Shown here one piece after another: positions 9,189 through 17,913 of a stretch of DNA of 64,000 bases. Location: the NCBI RefSeq assembly GCF_029537235.1, contig NZ_CP120638.1, positions 930,001 to 994,000 on the forward strand, read 5' to 3'. The position numbers were made by a program, and so were the translations under genes. This DNA is from Rhizobium sp. 32-5/1 (lineage in GTDB: Bacteria > Pseudomonadota > Alphaproteobacteria > Rhizobiales > Rhizobiaceae). The notes under the pieces were generated by a model that did not search any database, was not told the origin of the DNA, and saw only the letters and a list, made by a program, of their open reading frames with translations. Positions within the stretch are counted from its first letter, which is position 1, and every line of letters starts with the position of its first letter.

Positions 9189-9295
9189 ATCTCCCCGCAA
9201 GGGGGAGATCACGATCGGCTTCAGAGTGCATACGGGAAAAGAAACAATCTCCCCACCTGTGGGGGAGATGTCAGCGAAGCTGACAGAGGGGGCTG
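9189..9295. repeat. Palindromic intergenic repeat of a second type
   Basis: Two stem-loops with ATCTCCCC / GGGGAGAT arms lie at 9189-9209 and 9247-9269. A third short palindrome, GTCAGCGAAGCTGAC, is at 9270-9284 and leads into a G-rich tail. The arms differ from the CTTCTCCCC arms of the other mosaic repeats. It lies between the convergent genes at 8236-9069 and 9353-9748. Confidence 0.75.
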
Positions 9296-9352
9296 GCGGG
9301 GCACGATCGACATGATCCGCGCCGCTTCAGTCAGCTCCAAGCCCTCGATTCA

Positions 9353-9748
9353 TCAAACGAACTGGCTCAACCCTGGAACGGAAGCGACGACTTCGTCCAC
9401 CGTTTCTTCGCCGGCTTTTTCCTTGGCATAGCCAATGGTTTCCTTGGCAAGTGCCGTGATTTCGCCCATGCCGAGGCCCTGGCTCATCAGCTGCTGGCCG
9501 AGCGCCATGACGCCGCCGCCAGCACCGACTGCGCTGAGCAGTCCACCGAGCAGGCCGCCACCGCCTGTGCCTTCGCCATTGAACTTCGCGACCATTTCGG
9601 AAGCGCCGGGAATGGCTTCGATCATCTTGGCAACCGGGCCACCAGCCGCTTCGCGCTGCAGGAAGCCGAGCATCATGCCGATCGCCTTTTCGGCGGTTGC
9701 CGGATCGATGCCGACATTTTCGGCAACGCGGGTCACGAGTTCGTTCAT
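9353..9748 (-). CDS. Small conserved glycine-rich protein, DUF2267/DUF2780-like
   Basis: A 131-residue protein from ATG 9748, with GAGGAG 6 nt upstream. The N-terminal helix (residues 1-35, IDPATAEKAIGMMLGFLQ) resembles DUF2267/DUF2780 proteins. It is followed by a gly-rich hinge (GEGTGGGGLLGGLLSAVG) and a second helical half ending in DEVVASVPGLSQF. No signal peptide or enzyme motif is visible. The function is unknown. Proteins of this type are usually found as single genes. Confidence 0.7.
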   Translation of the reverse strand: MNELVTRVAENVGIDPATAEKAIGMMLGFLQREAAGGPVAKMIEAIPGASEMVAKFNGEGTGGGGLLGGLLSAVGAGGGVMALGQQLMSQGLGMGEITALAKETIGYAKEKAGEETVDEVVASVPGLSQFV

Positions 9749-10032
9749 GGGAATCTCCTCAATTTTTGACGTTGACGTCAAGGTAAATGATCTTTTCGGC
9801 AAACTCAAGCGAGAGCGACCGGCTTTCCGCGGCGCAGCGTGGCATGCTTCAACATCGTTTCATGCCTGCGAAGCGAATACAATGCGGCGGAAAGACCCGC
9901 GTGGTTGCATCGGGCTAATCGCGCCATTGCCGCCCCAGATGTCTCACCCTATAACGGAAAAAGCATCGCGATGATGCCGCCAGAACCTTAAACAGGTACA
10001 GCGGCCTCATCGGCACAATGGAGACAGGGCGC

Positions 10033-11598
10033 ATGCTGCAGGACGGGAAGCTCTATATCGGGACGAGCCGCAAGCCGGACGACACCATCAACAAAGGCGA
10101 ATATCTGGACCTGAAATACGGCAATCGCCATGGGCTTGTGACCGGCGCCACCGGCACCGGCAAGACGGTGACGCTGCAGATCCTCGCCGAGGGCTTTTCC
10201 AATGCCGGCGTGCCGGTGTTCTGTGCCGACGTCAAGGGCGATCTATCGGGCATCGGCGCCGTCGGCGAGCCGAAGGATTTCCTGCAGAAGCGCGCCACGG
10301 AAATCGGCCTCGACCCTTACGACTTCCAGGAATTCCCCGTGATTTTCTGGGATCTCTACGGTGAAAAGGGCCACCGGGTGCGGACCACCATGACGGAGAT
10401 GGGACCGCTTCTGCTCTCGCGCCTGATGAACGCCACCGACGCCCAGGAAGGTGTGCTGAACATCGCCTTCAAGATTGCCGACGAGGGCGGCCTGGCCCTG
10501 CTCGACCTGAAGGACCTGCAGGCGCTGCTCAACTATATGGGCGAAAACGCAACCGCACTCTCCAACAAATACGGCTTCATCTCGAAGTCCTCGGTCGGCT
10601 CGATCCAGCGCGAACTGCTGATCCTCGAGCAACAGGGCGCCGAGCATTTCTTCGGCGAACCGGCGCTGAAAATCACCGACATCATGCGCACGACGCGCGA
10701 CGGCCGCGGCGCGATTTCGGTGCTGGCCGCCGACAAGCTGATGATGAACCCGCGGCTCTACGGCACCTTCCTGCTCTGGTTGATGTCGGAACTGTTCGAG
10801 CAGCTGCCGGAAATCGGCGATCCGGAAAAGCCCAAGCTCGTCTTCTTCTTCGACGAGGCGCATCTTCTCTTCAACGACGCGCCGAAGGTGCTGGTCGAGC
10901 GCGTGGAGCAGGTCGTTCGGCTGATCCGCTCCAAGGGCGTCGGCGTCTATTTCGTGACGCAGAACCCGCTCGACGTTCCGGAAACGGTGCTCGCCCAGCT
11001 CGGCAACCGCGTCCAGCATGCGCTGCGCGCCTATACGCCACGCGAGCAGAAGGCGGTGAAGACCGCCGCCGACACCTTCCGCCCGAACCCCGATTTCGAC
11101 TGCGCCACGGTCATCACCAATCTCGGAACCGGTGAGGCGCTGGTCTCGACGCTGGAAGCCAAGGGCGCGCCGTCCATGGTCGAGCGCACGCTGATCCGCC
11201 CGCCGTCCTCGCGGCTCGGTCCGATCACCGAGGCCGAGCGCGCCGAGCTGATGAAGATCAGCCCGGTCGCCGGCCTCTACGACGAGGATTTCGACCGCGA
11301 ATCGGCCTACGAAATCCTTGCCGCCCGCGCCGCAAAATCGACCGAGCAGGCCGAGGCCGCCCGCAAAGCGGAAGAGGAGCCTGCCGAGCAGGAGGCCTCG
11401 ACCGGCGGCAGCCGCTGGACGCTGCCCGGTTTCGGCAATGACGAACCCGCAGCCCCCACCGGCGCCAAGCCAAAACCCCGCTCCGGCTACCAGCGCGAAA
11501 CCATCGCCGAAGCCGCCATGAAAACCGTCGCCCGCACGGTCGCCTCCTCGCTCGGAAGGGCGCTGGTCCGGGGGATACTGGGGAGTTTGAGGCGGTAG
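10033..11598 (+). CDS. HerA-like ATPase, DUF853 family
   Basis: A 521-residue cytosolic P-loop ATPase of the DUF853 group, related to HerA/FtsK. The Walker A motif GATGTGKT is at residues 38-45 and the Walker B motif is KLVFFFDEAHLLF. An arginine-rich sensor region (VGVYFVTQNPLDVPE) follows. The last 100 residues are Ala/Glu-rich and poorly conserved, ending in a hydrophobic-basic tail. Start 10033 is preferred over ATG 10018, since GGAG at 10020-10023 lies 9 nt before it. There is no NurA or Sir2 partner beside it, so this is the solitary housekeeping type, not a defence system. The exact role is unknown. Confidence 0.88.
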   Translation: MLQDGKLYIGTSRKPDDTINKGEYLDLKYGNRHGLVTGATGTGKTVTLQILAEGFSNAGVPVFCADVKGDLSGIGAVGEPKDFLQKRATEIGLDPYDFQEFPVIFWDLYGEKGHRVRTTMTEMGPLLLSRLMNATDAQEGVLNIAFKIADEGGLALLDLKDLQALLNYMGENATALSNKYGFISKSSVGSIQRELLILEQQGAEHFFGEPALKITDIMRTTRDGRGAISVLAADKLMMNPRLYGTFLLWLMSELFEQLPEIGDPEKPKLVFFFDEAHLLFNDAPKVLVERVEQVVRLIRSKGVGVYFVTQNPLDVPETVLAQLGNRVQHALRAYTPREQKAVKTAADTFRPNPDFDCATVITNLGTGEALVSTLEAKGAPSMVERTLIRPPSSRLGPITEAERAELMKISPVAGLYDEDFDRESAYEILAARAAKSTEQAEAARKAEEEPAEQEASTGGSRWTLPGFGNDEPAAPTGAKPKPRSGYQRETIAEAAMKTVARTVASSLGRALVRGILGSLRR

Positions 11599-11721
11599 GC
11601 TGGCGGGACTGATGATGCAAGCATAGCCCCTCCCAAACACGACCCGCCGCTTCGCGTTCCCGCATGGTCAAAGAATGGTCCCTGGCCTATTGCTGGGAAC
11701 GGGAAAAACGGGAATCGGGCG

Positions 11722-12615
11722 ATGACGCAAGGGGAGCAAGCGCAGTATCGGCTGGGGCTGGCGCTGGTGGCGTTTTGCGCTCTGGCCTGGTCGTCGTCGG
11801 GTTTTTTCATCCGGCTGATCGGCGCCGACCTGATGACCATGTTGTTCTGGCGCGGGCTCTTCACCGGCACGGCGGTGATGGCGCTGTTTTTCGTCCTCGA
11901 ACGCGGCCGCGCCTGGTCTATCCTGAAAACCATGCGGCTACCGTCGCTTCTCGTCATGATCTTTTCCGCATCGGGCATGATCACCGGCCTCGGGGCGATG
12001 CGCTACACCACGGTTGCCGATGCGATGGTGATCTATGCGACGGTGCCGTTCGTGACCGCCGGTATCGCCTTTCTGGTGATCGGCGAGAAACCCAGCCGCT
12101 CGACCCTGATTGCAAGCGGCGCAGCCCTTCTCGGCGTCATCGTCATGCTGGCCGATACGCGTGGCGGCAGCGGCACGCTGACCGGCAAGCTGCTCGCAAT
12201 CGGCATGACGCTGAGCATGGCGTGCCTTGCTACGACAATGCGCCGCCATCGCGGCGTGCCGCTTCTGCCGGCCATGGGCGCGTCCGCCTGGCTCTGTTCG
12301 GCGGTGACCTTCTGGTTCGCCCGGCCGCTCAGCATCACGCCCGTGGATTTGGGGCTCACCGCGCTGTTCGGCATCTTCCAGAATGCGCTCGGCCTCATCC
12401 TCTACACCTTCGGCTCGCGCCGTATCCCAGCCGCCGAGGCGACCCTGCTGGCGGCGCTTGAGGTGCCGCTTGCGCCCTTCTGGGTCTGGGTGGTTTTCGG
12501 CGAGACGCCGGGCCGCGCCACGCTGATCGGTGGCCTCATCGTGCTGACCGCCCTCTTCGGCCATATCGCGTCGGAAGTGCGCCGTACGCGGGTGATCATC
12601 CCGACCGTTGTCTGA
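11722..12615 (+). CDS. DMT superfamily permease (EamA domains)
   Basis: A 297-residue inner-membrane protein with about ten hydrophobic segments and two EamA repeats. The first begins LVAFCALAWSSSGFFIRLI. The second includes LLAALEVPLAPFWVWVVFGETP, a classical EamA end motif. Such permeases export amino acids, metabolites or drugs. It stands alone, ending just before a strong terminator. The substrate cannot be inferred. Confidence 0.88.
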   Translation: MTQGEQAQYRLGLALVAFCALAWSSSGFFIRLIGADLMTMLFWRGLFTGTAVMALFFVLERGRAWSILKTMRLPSLLVMIFSASGMITGLGAMRYTTVADAMVIYATVPFVTAGIAFLVIGEKPSRSTLIASGAALLGVIVMLADTRGGSGTLTGKLLAIGMTLSMACLATTMRRHRGVPLLPAMGASAWLCSAVTFWFARPLSITPVDLGLTALFGIFQNALGLILYTFGSRRIPAAEATLLAALEVPLAPFWVWVVFGETPGRATLIGGLIVLTALFGHIASEVRRTRVIIPTVV

Positions 12616-12632
12616 AAAGGGCCTGGAAGGAC

Positions 12633-12664
12633 AAAACCCGGCGGATCGCTCCACCGGGTTTTTC
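12633..12664. terminator. Bidirectional rho-independent terminator
   Basis: The stem AAACCCGG / CCGGGTTT is extended by an imperfect inner helix, with an A-run on the left and a T-run on the right. It serves both the DMT permease gene (+) and the convergent ohr gene (-). Confidence 0.85.
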
Positions 12665-12684
12665 TGTGACATCGAACGACTGTC

Positions 12685-13110
12685 TCAGGCGAGCGTGACT
12701 TCGACTTCGGTCGAGGTGCGCATGGCGTGGCTGTAGGGGCAGACGATGTGGGCGGCGGCTACCAGCTTTTCGGCGACGTCGCGCTCGATACCGGGCAGCG
12801 AGGCAACCAGCGACACTTCGATACCGAAGCCGGTGCCGTCGTCGCGCGGGCCGATGCCGACGGTCGCCGTAATCGTCGTGTCACCGGAGAGCTTTACCTT
12901 CTCCTTGCCGGCAACATAGTGCAGCGCGCCGAGGAAGCAGGCGGAATAGCCGGTAGCAAAAAGCTGCTCGGGGTTGGTGCCCGTGGCACCGTCGCCGCCG
13001 AGTTCCTTCGGAACCGTCAGCGTGACGTCGAGAACGCCATCGGCCGTGCTTGCGCGGCCCGAACGACCGCCACCGGTCGCGGTGGACTTCGTGGTGTAGA
13101 GAATAGGCAT
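12685..13110 (-). CDS. ohr: Organic hydroperoxide resistance protein Ohr
   Basis: A 141-residue OsmC/Ohr peroxidase. It has the ATGGGRSGRA start region, NPEQLFATGYSACFLGAL with the peroxidatic Cys58, and HIVCPYSHAMR with the resolving Cys124. Ohr reduces organic and fatty-acid hydroperoxides in the cytosol using lipoylated partners. It is divergent from the MarR-type regulator gene ohrR, with a palindromic operator between them. The length is standard for the family, and the ATG has GGAG upstream. Confidence 0.95.
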   Translation of the reverse strand: MPILYTTKSTATGGGRSGRASTADGVLDVTLTVPKELGGDGATGTNPEQLFATGYSACFLGALHYVAGKEKVKLSGDTTITATVGIGPRDDGTGFGIEVSLVASLPGIERDVAEKLVAAAHIVCPYSHAMRTSTEVEVTLA

Positions 13111-13155
13111 GTGCGTCTCCTTCTGGTGTTGAATTGTTGATGAACCTTAGATAGC

Positions 13156-13187
13156 GCAAAATTAAATTGTGCGCAAGTTAATTTTGC
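13156..13187. promoter_or_regulatory. Probable OhrR operator between ohr and ohrR
   Basis: A perfect inverted repeat GCAAAATTAA (13156-13165) / TTAATTTTGC (13178-13187) with a 12-nt centre. A further related AT-rich palindrome, GCAAATTGCAATTTTG, starts at 13186. Known OhrR boxes are AT-rich palindromes of this kind overlapping the divergent promoters. Confidence 0.7.
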
Positions 13188-13225
13188 AAATTGCAATTTT
13201 GGTGCTGATTTGCGATGATGCCGTC

Positions 13226-13726
13226 ATGAAAGACGCAACGAAAATACAGCCTGGCCCAGAGCAGCAGCCCCTGCCCGATGATGCGTTGGCGCTTGGCCAG
13301 CAGCTTTGTTTTGCGGTCTATTCCGTCGCCCATGCGTTCAACCGGACCTACAAGCCGCTGCTCGACCGCTTCGGCCTCACCTATCCGCAATATATCGTGC
13401 TGCTTGCCCTCTGGCAGAATGACGGCATCACCGTCAAAACGCTGGGCACGGAACTCGGCCTTGATTCAGGCACGCTGTCGCCGCTGCTGAAGCGGCTGGA
13501 AGCGGCAGGGTTTGTCGACAGGACGCGCGACAAAAGCGACGAACGTAAGGTGGTGGTGAGCCTGACGGACAAGGGGCGAGCGCTGAAAAGCGAGGCCTTT
13601 AACATCCTGATGGAGATCGGCAAGGCAACGGGGTGCAGCCAGCAGGAGGCCGGCGCCCTGCGCGACGCCCTGCATGATCTGACGCAGCATCTCGACACGC
13701 CGTTTCGCGACAATCAGTCTGCCTGA
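13226..13726 (+). CDS. ohrR: MarR family organic-peroxide sensor OhrR
   Basis: A 166-residue MarR-type winged-helix repressor. The sensing Cys28 is in LGQQLCFAVYSVAHAFNR. The recognition helix region is LGTELGLDSGTLSPLLKRLE, and the wing DKSDERKVVVSLTDKG is typical. A second cysteine at 137 suggests the two-cysteine mechanism, with an intersubunit disulfide on oxidation. ATG 13226 is chosen because the protein before Cys28 then has the usual length. It represses ohr and itself from the intergenic palindrome. Confidence 0.92.
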   Translation: MKDATKIQPGPEQQPLPDDALALGQQLCFAVYSVAHAFNRTYKPLLDRFGLTYPQYIVLLALWQNDGITVKTLGTELGLDSGTLSPLLKRLEAAGFVDRTRDKSDERKVVVSLTDKGRALKSEAFNILMEIGKATGCSQQEAGALRDALHDLTQHLDTPFRDNQSA

Positions 13727-13821
13727 ATGCGCATCTGGCGGGGTAGCCGATATATAGCTATCAATACACAACCAAGACGTTACTATGGCTGACTGCTTCG
13801 CGAGGACGGGAGGCCGGTTCG

Positions 13822-15756
13822 TTGCATTATGAGCGATTCGGGAAAGTTGCGGCACAGGCGATCAGCTGGATCTGCGTAGCAATCGCCTCTGCAGTCCTGG
13901 CTGCATGGCTGACGCGCTCGATAGCGCTCGTTCAGATCGTTCCCACCCTGTTTGCCATGCAATTCAACACCTCCCTCTGTTTCATAGCAACGGGTCTCGC
14001 CTTCCACCTTGCTGTTGCCAATACCCGCCGACCGACCCTGGCGATCGTCCTGTCGGCAGCAGCGGCATGTATTCCTCTGGCCAGCCTTATCCAGCAGATC
14101 TTCGTCGTGGATCTCGGCATTGATCGCCTGTTGTACGACCCCTTCGTCACTGTTGGCGTCGACCACGCAGGGCGCATGGTGCCGAATGCCGCGATCTGCT
14201 TTATTTTGGTCAGTGCCGCGATCATCATGACGGCAGTGCGCGGCCGAAATTCCCTTGCGCGCGTCCTCTGCGGCCTTATCGTCTTCGTCATCGCCAGCAG
14301 CGCTCTGCTCGGCTACGTCATCGGCGTCGAATCCTCCCACAACTGGCGACCGCTGGCGCAGATGTCGCCGCAAACGGCCTTCTGCTTTTCCCTGCTGGCC
14401 GGCGGCCTGGTCTTCATCGGCGCCAGGGAAAGGGAATATCCCCGCTCGACCATCGCTGCCATGCTCGCTGTCGTCACCTATCTGCTGCTCCTGTTGTTTG
14501 CCTATATGGAGATGCCTCATCAAAATGCACTTGCGGAAAACCTGCAGGACGACGGAAGCAATCCTCGCTCGACACTGCTTGGCATCGTGCTTCTCTCCGG
14601 CGCGCTCTATGCCGGGATGTTCGCCTTCAGTTTTCGCAGCTCGCAGCTGTACAGAGATGTCGCGGGGCGGTTGCAGGAAAGCGAAAAGCGGCTGGCGGCC
14701 ATTATCGAAACCGCGGTGGACGGCTTTATCACCATAGATGCCCGTGGCAAAGTTCTTGCGGTCAATCCGGCCTGCGAGAAGATCTTTGGCTATCGTGCCG
14801 ACGAAATCCTGCAGCAGAACGTCAGCATGCTGATGCCGACGCCCTACCATGAGGCTCACAATCAGTATCTGGAGAACTACAGGATCACGGGCCGCGCCAA
14901 AATCATCGGCATCGGCCGCGAGGTCGAGGGACGGCGCAAGGACGGCTCGACCTTTCCGCTCGATCTCTCCGTCGCCAAGGTCGAGCTCGACCATCAGGTG
15001 ATCTACAGCGGCATCGTGCGCGATATTTCCGAACGCAAGAAATATGAGAAGGACATTCTTGAAGCCAATGCCGAACTTGAGGAGTTCTCCTACCGGACAT
15101 CACATGACCTGCGCTCGCCCATTGCCTCGTCGCTGGGGCTGGTCGGCATCGCCCGAGACATGATCGACACCGGCGATACACAGGATCTGAAACAGGTGCT
15201 CGGCCGGATCGAAACCAGCTTCCGCAAGCTCGACCACCTGATCCAGAACATCATTTCGCTGACCCGAACGAAGGCCATGGAAGAGGCCGAAAGCCGGATA
15301 CCGATCGCCCAGACCGTGCGCGAGACCCTTGAACGTCTGCACTATATGGAAAACGCCGAACGCCTGCGCGTCGATATTGCCATCGACGACGAACTGACGA
15401 CCATGCGCAGGGCCAGCCGTTTCCAGATCATCATCGATAATCTCCTGTCAAACGCGATCAAGTATCAGGACCCGGTGCAGACGCGCCCGGAAATCCGCAT
15501 CGGGGCGACGGTGAACAGCGGCAATCTCGTTCTGACCGTCGCCGACAATGGCCTCGGGATCGAACCCGGTACGGAGCACCACCTGTTTCAGATGTTCAAG
15601 CGTCTGCATCCGCAACATTCGTTCGGCAGTGGTCTTGGCCTCTACATCCTCAAGAAGAGCGTGGAACAACTCGGGGGCACCGTCGCTTATAACCGTTTGC
15701 AGGCAGGCAGCCTCTTCACTGTCACGCTACCGGAGAAGAACCATCATGCGCATTAG
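13822..15756 (+). CDS. Membrane PAS-domain sensor histidine kinase
   Basis: A 644-residue kinase from TTG 13822, with GGGAGG 8 nt upstream. Residues about 10-270 contain eight hydrophobic segments forming a membrane input domain. A PAS domain (about 283-395) has IIETAVDGFITID and the PAC end IYSGIVRDISERK. The phosphoacceptor is His428 in SHDLRSP. The ATPase domain has DNLLSNAIKY (N box), DNGLGI (G1) and GSGLGLYI (G2). Its 3' end overlaps the start of the receiver gene by 11 nt, so the two form a translationally coupled pair. The signal is unknown. Confidence 0.92.
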   Translation: MHYERFGKVAAQAISWICVAIASAVLAAWLTRSIALVQIVPTLFAMQFNTSLCFIATGLAFHLAVANTRRPTLAIVLSAAAACIPLASLIQQIFVVDLGIDRLLYDPFVTVGVDHAGRMVPNAAICFILVSAAIIMTAVRGRNSLARVLCGLIVFVIASSALLGYVIGVESSHNWRPLAQMSPQTAFCFSLLAGGLVFIGAREREYPRSTIAAMLAVVTYLLLLLFAYMEMPHQNALAENLQDDGSNPRSTLLGIVLLSGALYAGMFAFSFRSSQLYRDVAGRLQESEKRLAAIIETAVDGFITIDARGKVLAVNPACEKIFGYRADEILQQNVSMLMPTPYHEAHNQYLENYRITGRAKIIGIGREVEGRRKDGSTFPLDLSVAKVELDHQVIYSGIVRDISERKKYEKDILEANAELEEFSYRTSHDLRSPIASSLGLVGIARDMIDTGDTQDLKQVLGRIETSFRKLDHLIQNIISLTRTKAMEEAESRIPIAQTVRETLERLHYMENAERLRVDIAIDDELTTMRRASRFQIIIDNLLSNAIKYQDPVQTRPEIRIGATVNSGNLVLTVADNGLGIEPGTEHHLFQMFKRLHPQHSFGSGLGLYILKKSVEQLGGTVAYNRLQAGSLFTVTLPEKNHHAH

Positions 15757-16150
15757 ATCCATTCTCACGGTCGATGACGATGAAAACGACCTGTTCATCT
15801 GCGCCTATACGATCCGCAAGTTCGATCCGGAGGTGAAGACACTGAAGGCCATGAACGGCCGTGAAGCACTGGTCGTTCTGAGAACGACGACCCCGGATGC
15901 GATCATCCTCGACATTAACATGCCTGTCATGAATGGGTTCGAATTTCTGGAGCAGTACGCCCGGGAATTTTCAGTGCATGCGCCGGTTGTCGCCATGTTG
16001 ACGAGTTCGCACCTCGGTTCCGATCGCGGAAAAGCTTTAAGCTATCATTTTGTCAAGAGTTACTTCGAAAAGCCTCTGACGCTTGCCAATCTTCGGCTTA
16101 TGTCGGAACTGCTTGACCTTTCTTCGGATCCGGTCAAACGACCAGGATAG
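15746..16150 (+). CDS. Single-domain response regulator
   Basis: A 134-residue receiver-only protein. The acidic pocket DDD is at residues 10-12, the phosphoacceptor is Asp56 (ILDINMP), there is a Thr/Ser switch in AMLTSSH, and the conserved Lys is in SYFEKP. There is no output domain, so it must act by protein contact or phosphotransfer. It belongs to the Rcp1-like receivers that pair with PAS kinases. It overlaps the kinase gene by 11 nt. Its last 17 nt overlap the convergent L,D-transpeptidase gene. Confidence 0.92.
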   Translation: MRIRSILTVDDDENDLFICAYTIRKFDPEVKTLKAMNGREALVVLRTTTPDAIILDINMPVMNGFEFLEQYAREFSVHAPVVAMLTSSHLGSDRGKALSYHFVKSYFEKPLTLANLRLMSELLDLSSDPVKRPG

Positions 16151-16922
16151 GCGCCTTGGCGCGGACGCGACCATAGAGATCAATCACATCCTGGTTGATC
16201 AGGCGCACGCAGCCGGAGGACGTTGCCTTGCCGATCGATTGCCATTCGGGAGTTCCGTGAAGGCGGTAGAGCGTGTCCTGCCCGTCCTTGAATATATAGA
16301 GCGCGCGGGCACCGAGCGGGTTCTTCAGTCCCGGCGCCATGCCTCCGTTTTCGATGGAATATTCGGCCAACTGCGGCTGGCGCGCCACCATCTCGTTCGG
16401 CGGTTTCCAGCGTGGCCATTCCTGCTTCCACTGGATGACGCCGCGGCCCGACCAGGCAAAGCCTTCACGGCCGATGCCGACACCATAGCGCATGGCCGAA
16501 CCGTTGCCCTGGATGAGATAAAGGAAGCGATCGGCCGTATCGACGATGATCGTGCCCGGACGCTCGCCGAAGGGATCGGCGACTTCCTGGCGATAATATT
16601 TCGGATCGATCTGCTGATAGGGAATGGCTGGCACGGAAAAGCCACCATCCTCAACCGGACCATAGATATCGGCGTAATACGCCGATTGCATCGGCAGGCC
16701 GCTCTCCATGGGGTCACCACTAACGGGGCCCTCCAGCGTCGACATCAGGCGCGGATCGCGATACTGGCCGTCCATATCGGGATTGCGGAAATAGGGAGCC
16801 GTTTCCTGGCGGAAACGGTCCGTGTTCATCGACGAAGTGCACCCTGCAAGGGCAGCGGAAGCGACGGCAAGACCGGACATGCCGAGAAATTGACGGCGGG
16901 ACGGAGACGAAGAAAAAGCCAT
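16134..16922 (-). CDS. L,D-transpeptidase (YkuD), exported lipoprotein
   Basis: A 262-residue protein. The N-terminus has a Tat-type RR motif (SPSRRQFLGM) and a lipobox ending AGC at about residue 27, so it is probably anchored in the envelope. The YkuD catalytic region in the second half has YRLHGTPEWQSIG and then SSGCVRL with the nucleophilic Cys. These enzymes form 3-3 peptidoglycan crosslinks or attach proteins to peptidoglycan, both abundant in Rhizobiales. It is convergent with, and slightly overlaps, the response regulator gene. Confidence 0.9.
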   Translation of the reverse strand: MAFSSSPSRRQFLGMSGLAVASAALAGCTSSMNTDRFRQETAPYFRNPDMDGQYRDPRLMSTLEGPVSGDPMESGLPMQSAYYADIYGPVEDGGFSVPAIPYQQIDPKYYRQEVADPFGERPGTIIVDTADRFLYLIQGNGSAMRYGVGIGREGFAWSGRGVIQWKQEWPRWKPPNEMVARQPQLAEYSIENGGMAPGLKNPLGARALYIFKDGQDTLYRLHGTPEWQSIGKATSSGCVRLINQDVIDLYGRVRAKAPILVV

Positions 16923-17188
16923 GGATTACATCAGTTCCGGTTTGCGCCATGCGCGACGACGCCGCAGAAACACGCGACATAAAGAATTGTTCCGGCGATG
17001 GCCGGGATTATTGTCGCATTTATGGCAAAGGCGGCTGGACCGGAGCTTGCGCAAGGCGATGGGTGGCGGAAGAACGTGGTCGATCAGCCGTCAGAATGAA
17101 CGACGACATATTGGGCGCCAGTTGCTCGCGTTCATTGGGCATTTATCGACAAGATGGCCAAGAAAAGCTCTTTTGAGATTGTCATTGC

Positions 17189-17864
17189 TTATCTCCTTAT
17201 AAAATCGCCGTGGGAAACTCGGCGGGAAAATGGTATATTTGTGGTACGACCGCTTGCCGGGCTTAGCTTGGGCTCGGGATCATCACTCAACCACCCCAGA
17301 ACCGCCTCCACCTTTCCCTCCGTCACCGGCTCGTCAGTGACGCTCACGGTTATGGAGTTAAGCCGATACCCGGGACCGAAAGAGGCTCCCAGATCGGCAG
17401 GATCAACTTTCTTCACGCTAGCCGGATCCTTAATATCGCCGAAGGTCACGAGCAGCGGGTAGTGTTTGCGGGGCAGTTCCAGTTGACGGGAATTGCTTGC
17501 ATCGGCTCGTTCCAAAAGCTCGCCAGCCTCTTTCGCAGGCATTTTTGGATAGAACAGCCAACCGGCGGAGGGTGTATCCTTCAAAAGAGCAAAGAGATAA
17601 CGACCGTTGGGAAGCGCCACCACGACGGCCTCACCCCGCAATGAAAAGCTCACGCCGATTGCTTCGGCAGGAACAAAAGCCCCCGCGTCTCCGTCATCCC
17701 TCCGCGCATGACGCTGGAGCCGGAGACAACACCATCCGGCGTTTGCACAGTCACCGTCAGCTTTTGATGCCAGCTCCAGCTATCGCTACACCCCTCAAGG
17801 CCAAATGCGGCGATCAAAAGCAGGAATAAAGCAGGCGCTTCCGCAGGCCGATCATGCCGGGCAT
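17189..17864 (-). CDS. Putative lipoprotein, first of two tandem paralogues, frameshifted as read
   Basis: Three reading-frame pieces make one protein. From ATG 17864 or 17855 comes a lipoprotein signal (MIGLRKRLLYSCF, then IAAFGLEGC). Next comes KLTVTVQTPDGVVSGSSVM, then LRGEAVVVALPNGRYLFALL and a C-terminus with GRTTNIPFSRRVSHGDF. Restoring one T to the T4 run (A4 at 17816-17819 on +) and one G to the G5 run (C5 at 17680-17684 on +) joins all three into about 225 residues. The family is an uncharacterised rhizobial envelope group. The next gene upstream is a divergent paralogue. The breaks fit sequencing deletions. Confidence 0.65.
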
Positions 17865-17913
17865 GCCCTTGCCGAAGTCGGACAATCGCTGCGAGCGGCA
17901 ATCAAGCCAGCCA

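Noticed and set aside
10033-11598. HerA-like ATPase as part of an anti-phage system
   Set aside because: There is no NurA nuclease, Sir2, DUF4297 or other defence partner nearby. The sequence is the common DUF853 housekeeping type.
10243-11640. 465-codon minus-strand frame opposite the HerA-like ATPase gene
   Set aside because: Composition is that of an antisense shadow and it has no motifs. The plus-strand protein has Walker motifs.
16923-17188. Short frames between the L,D-transpeptidase and lipoprotein genes
   Set aside because: They have no ribosome site or family resemblance. The region most likely holds only promoter and non-coding sequence.
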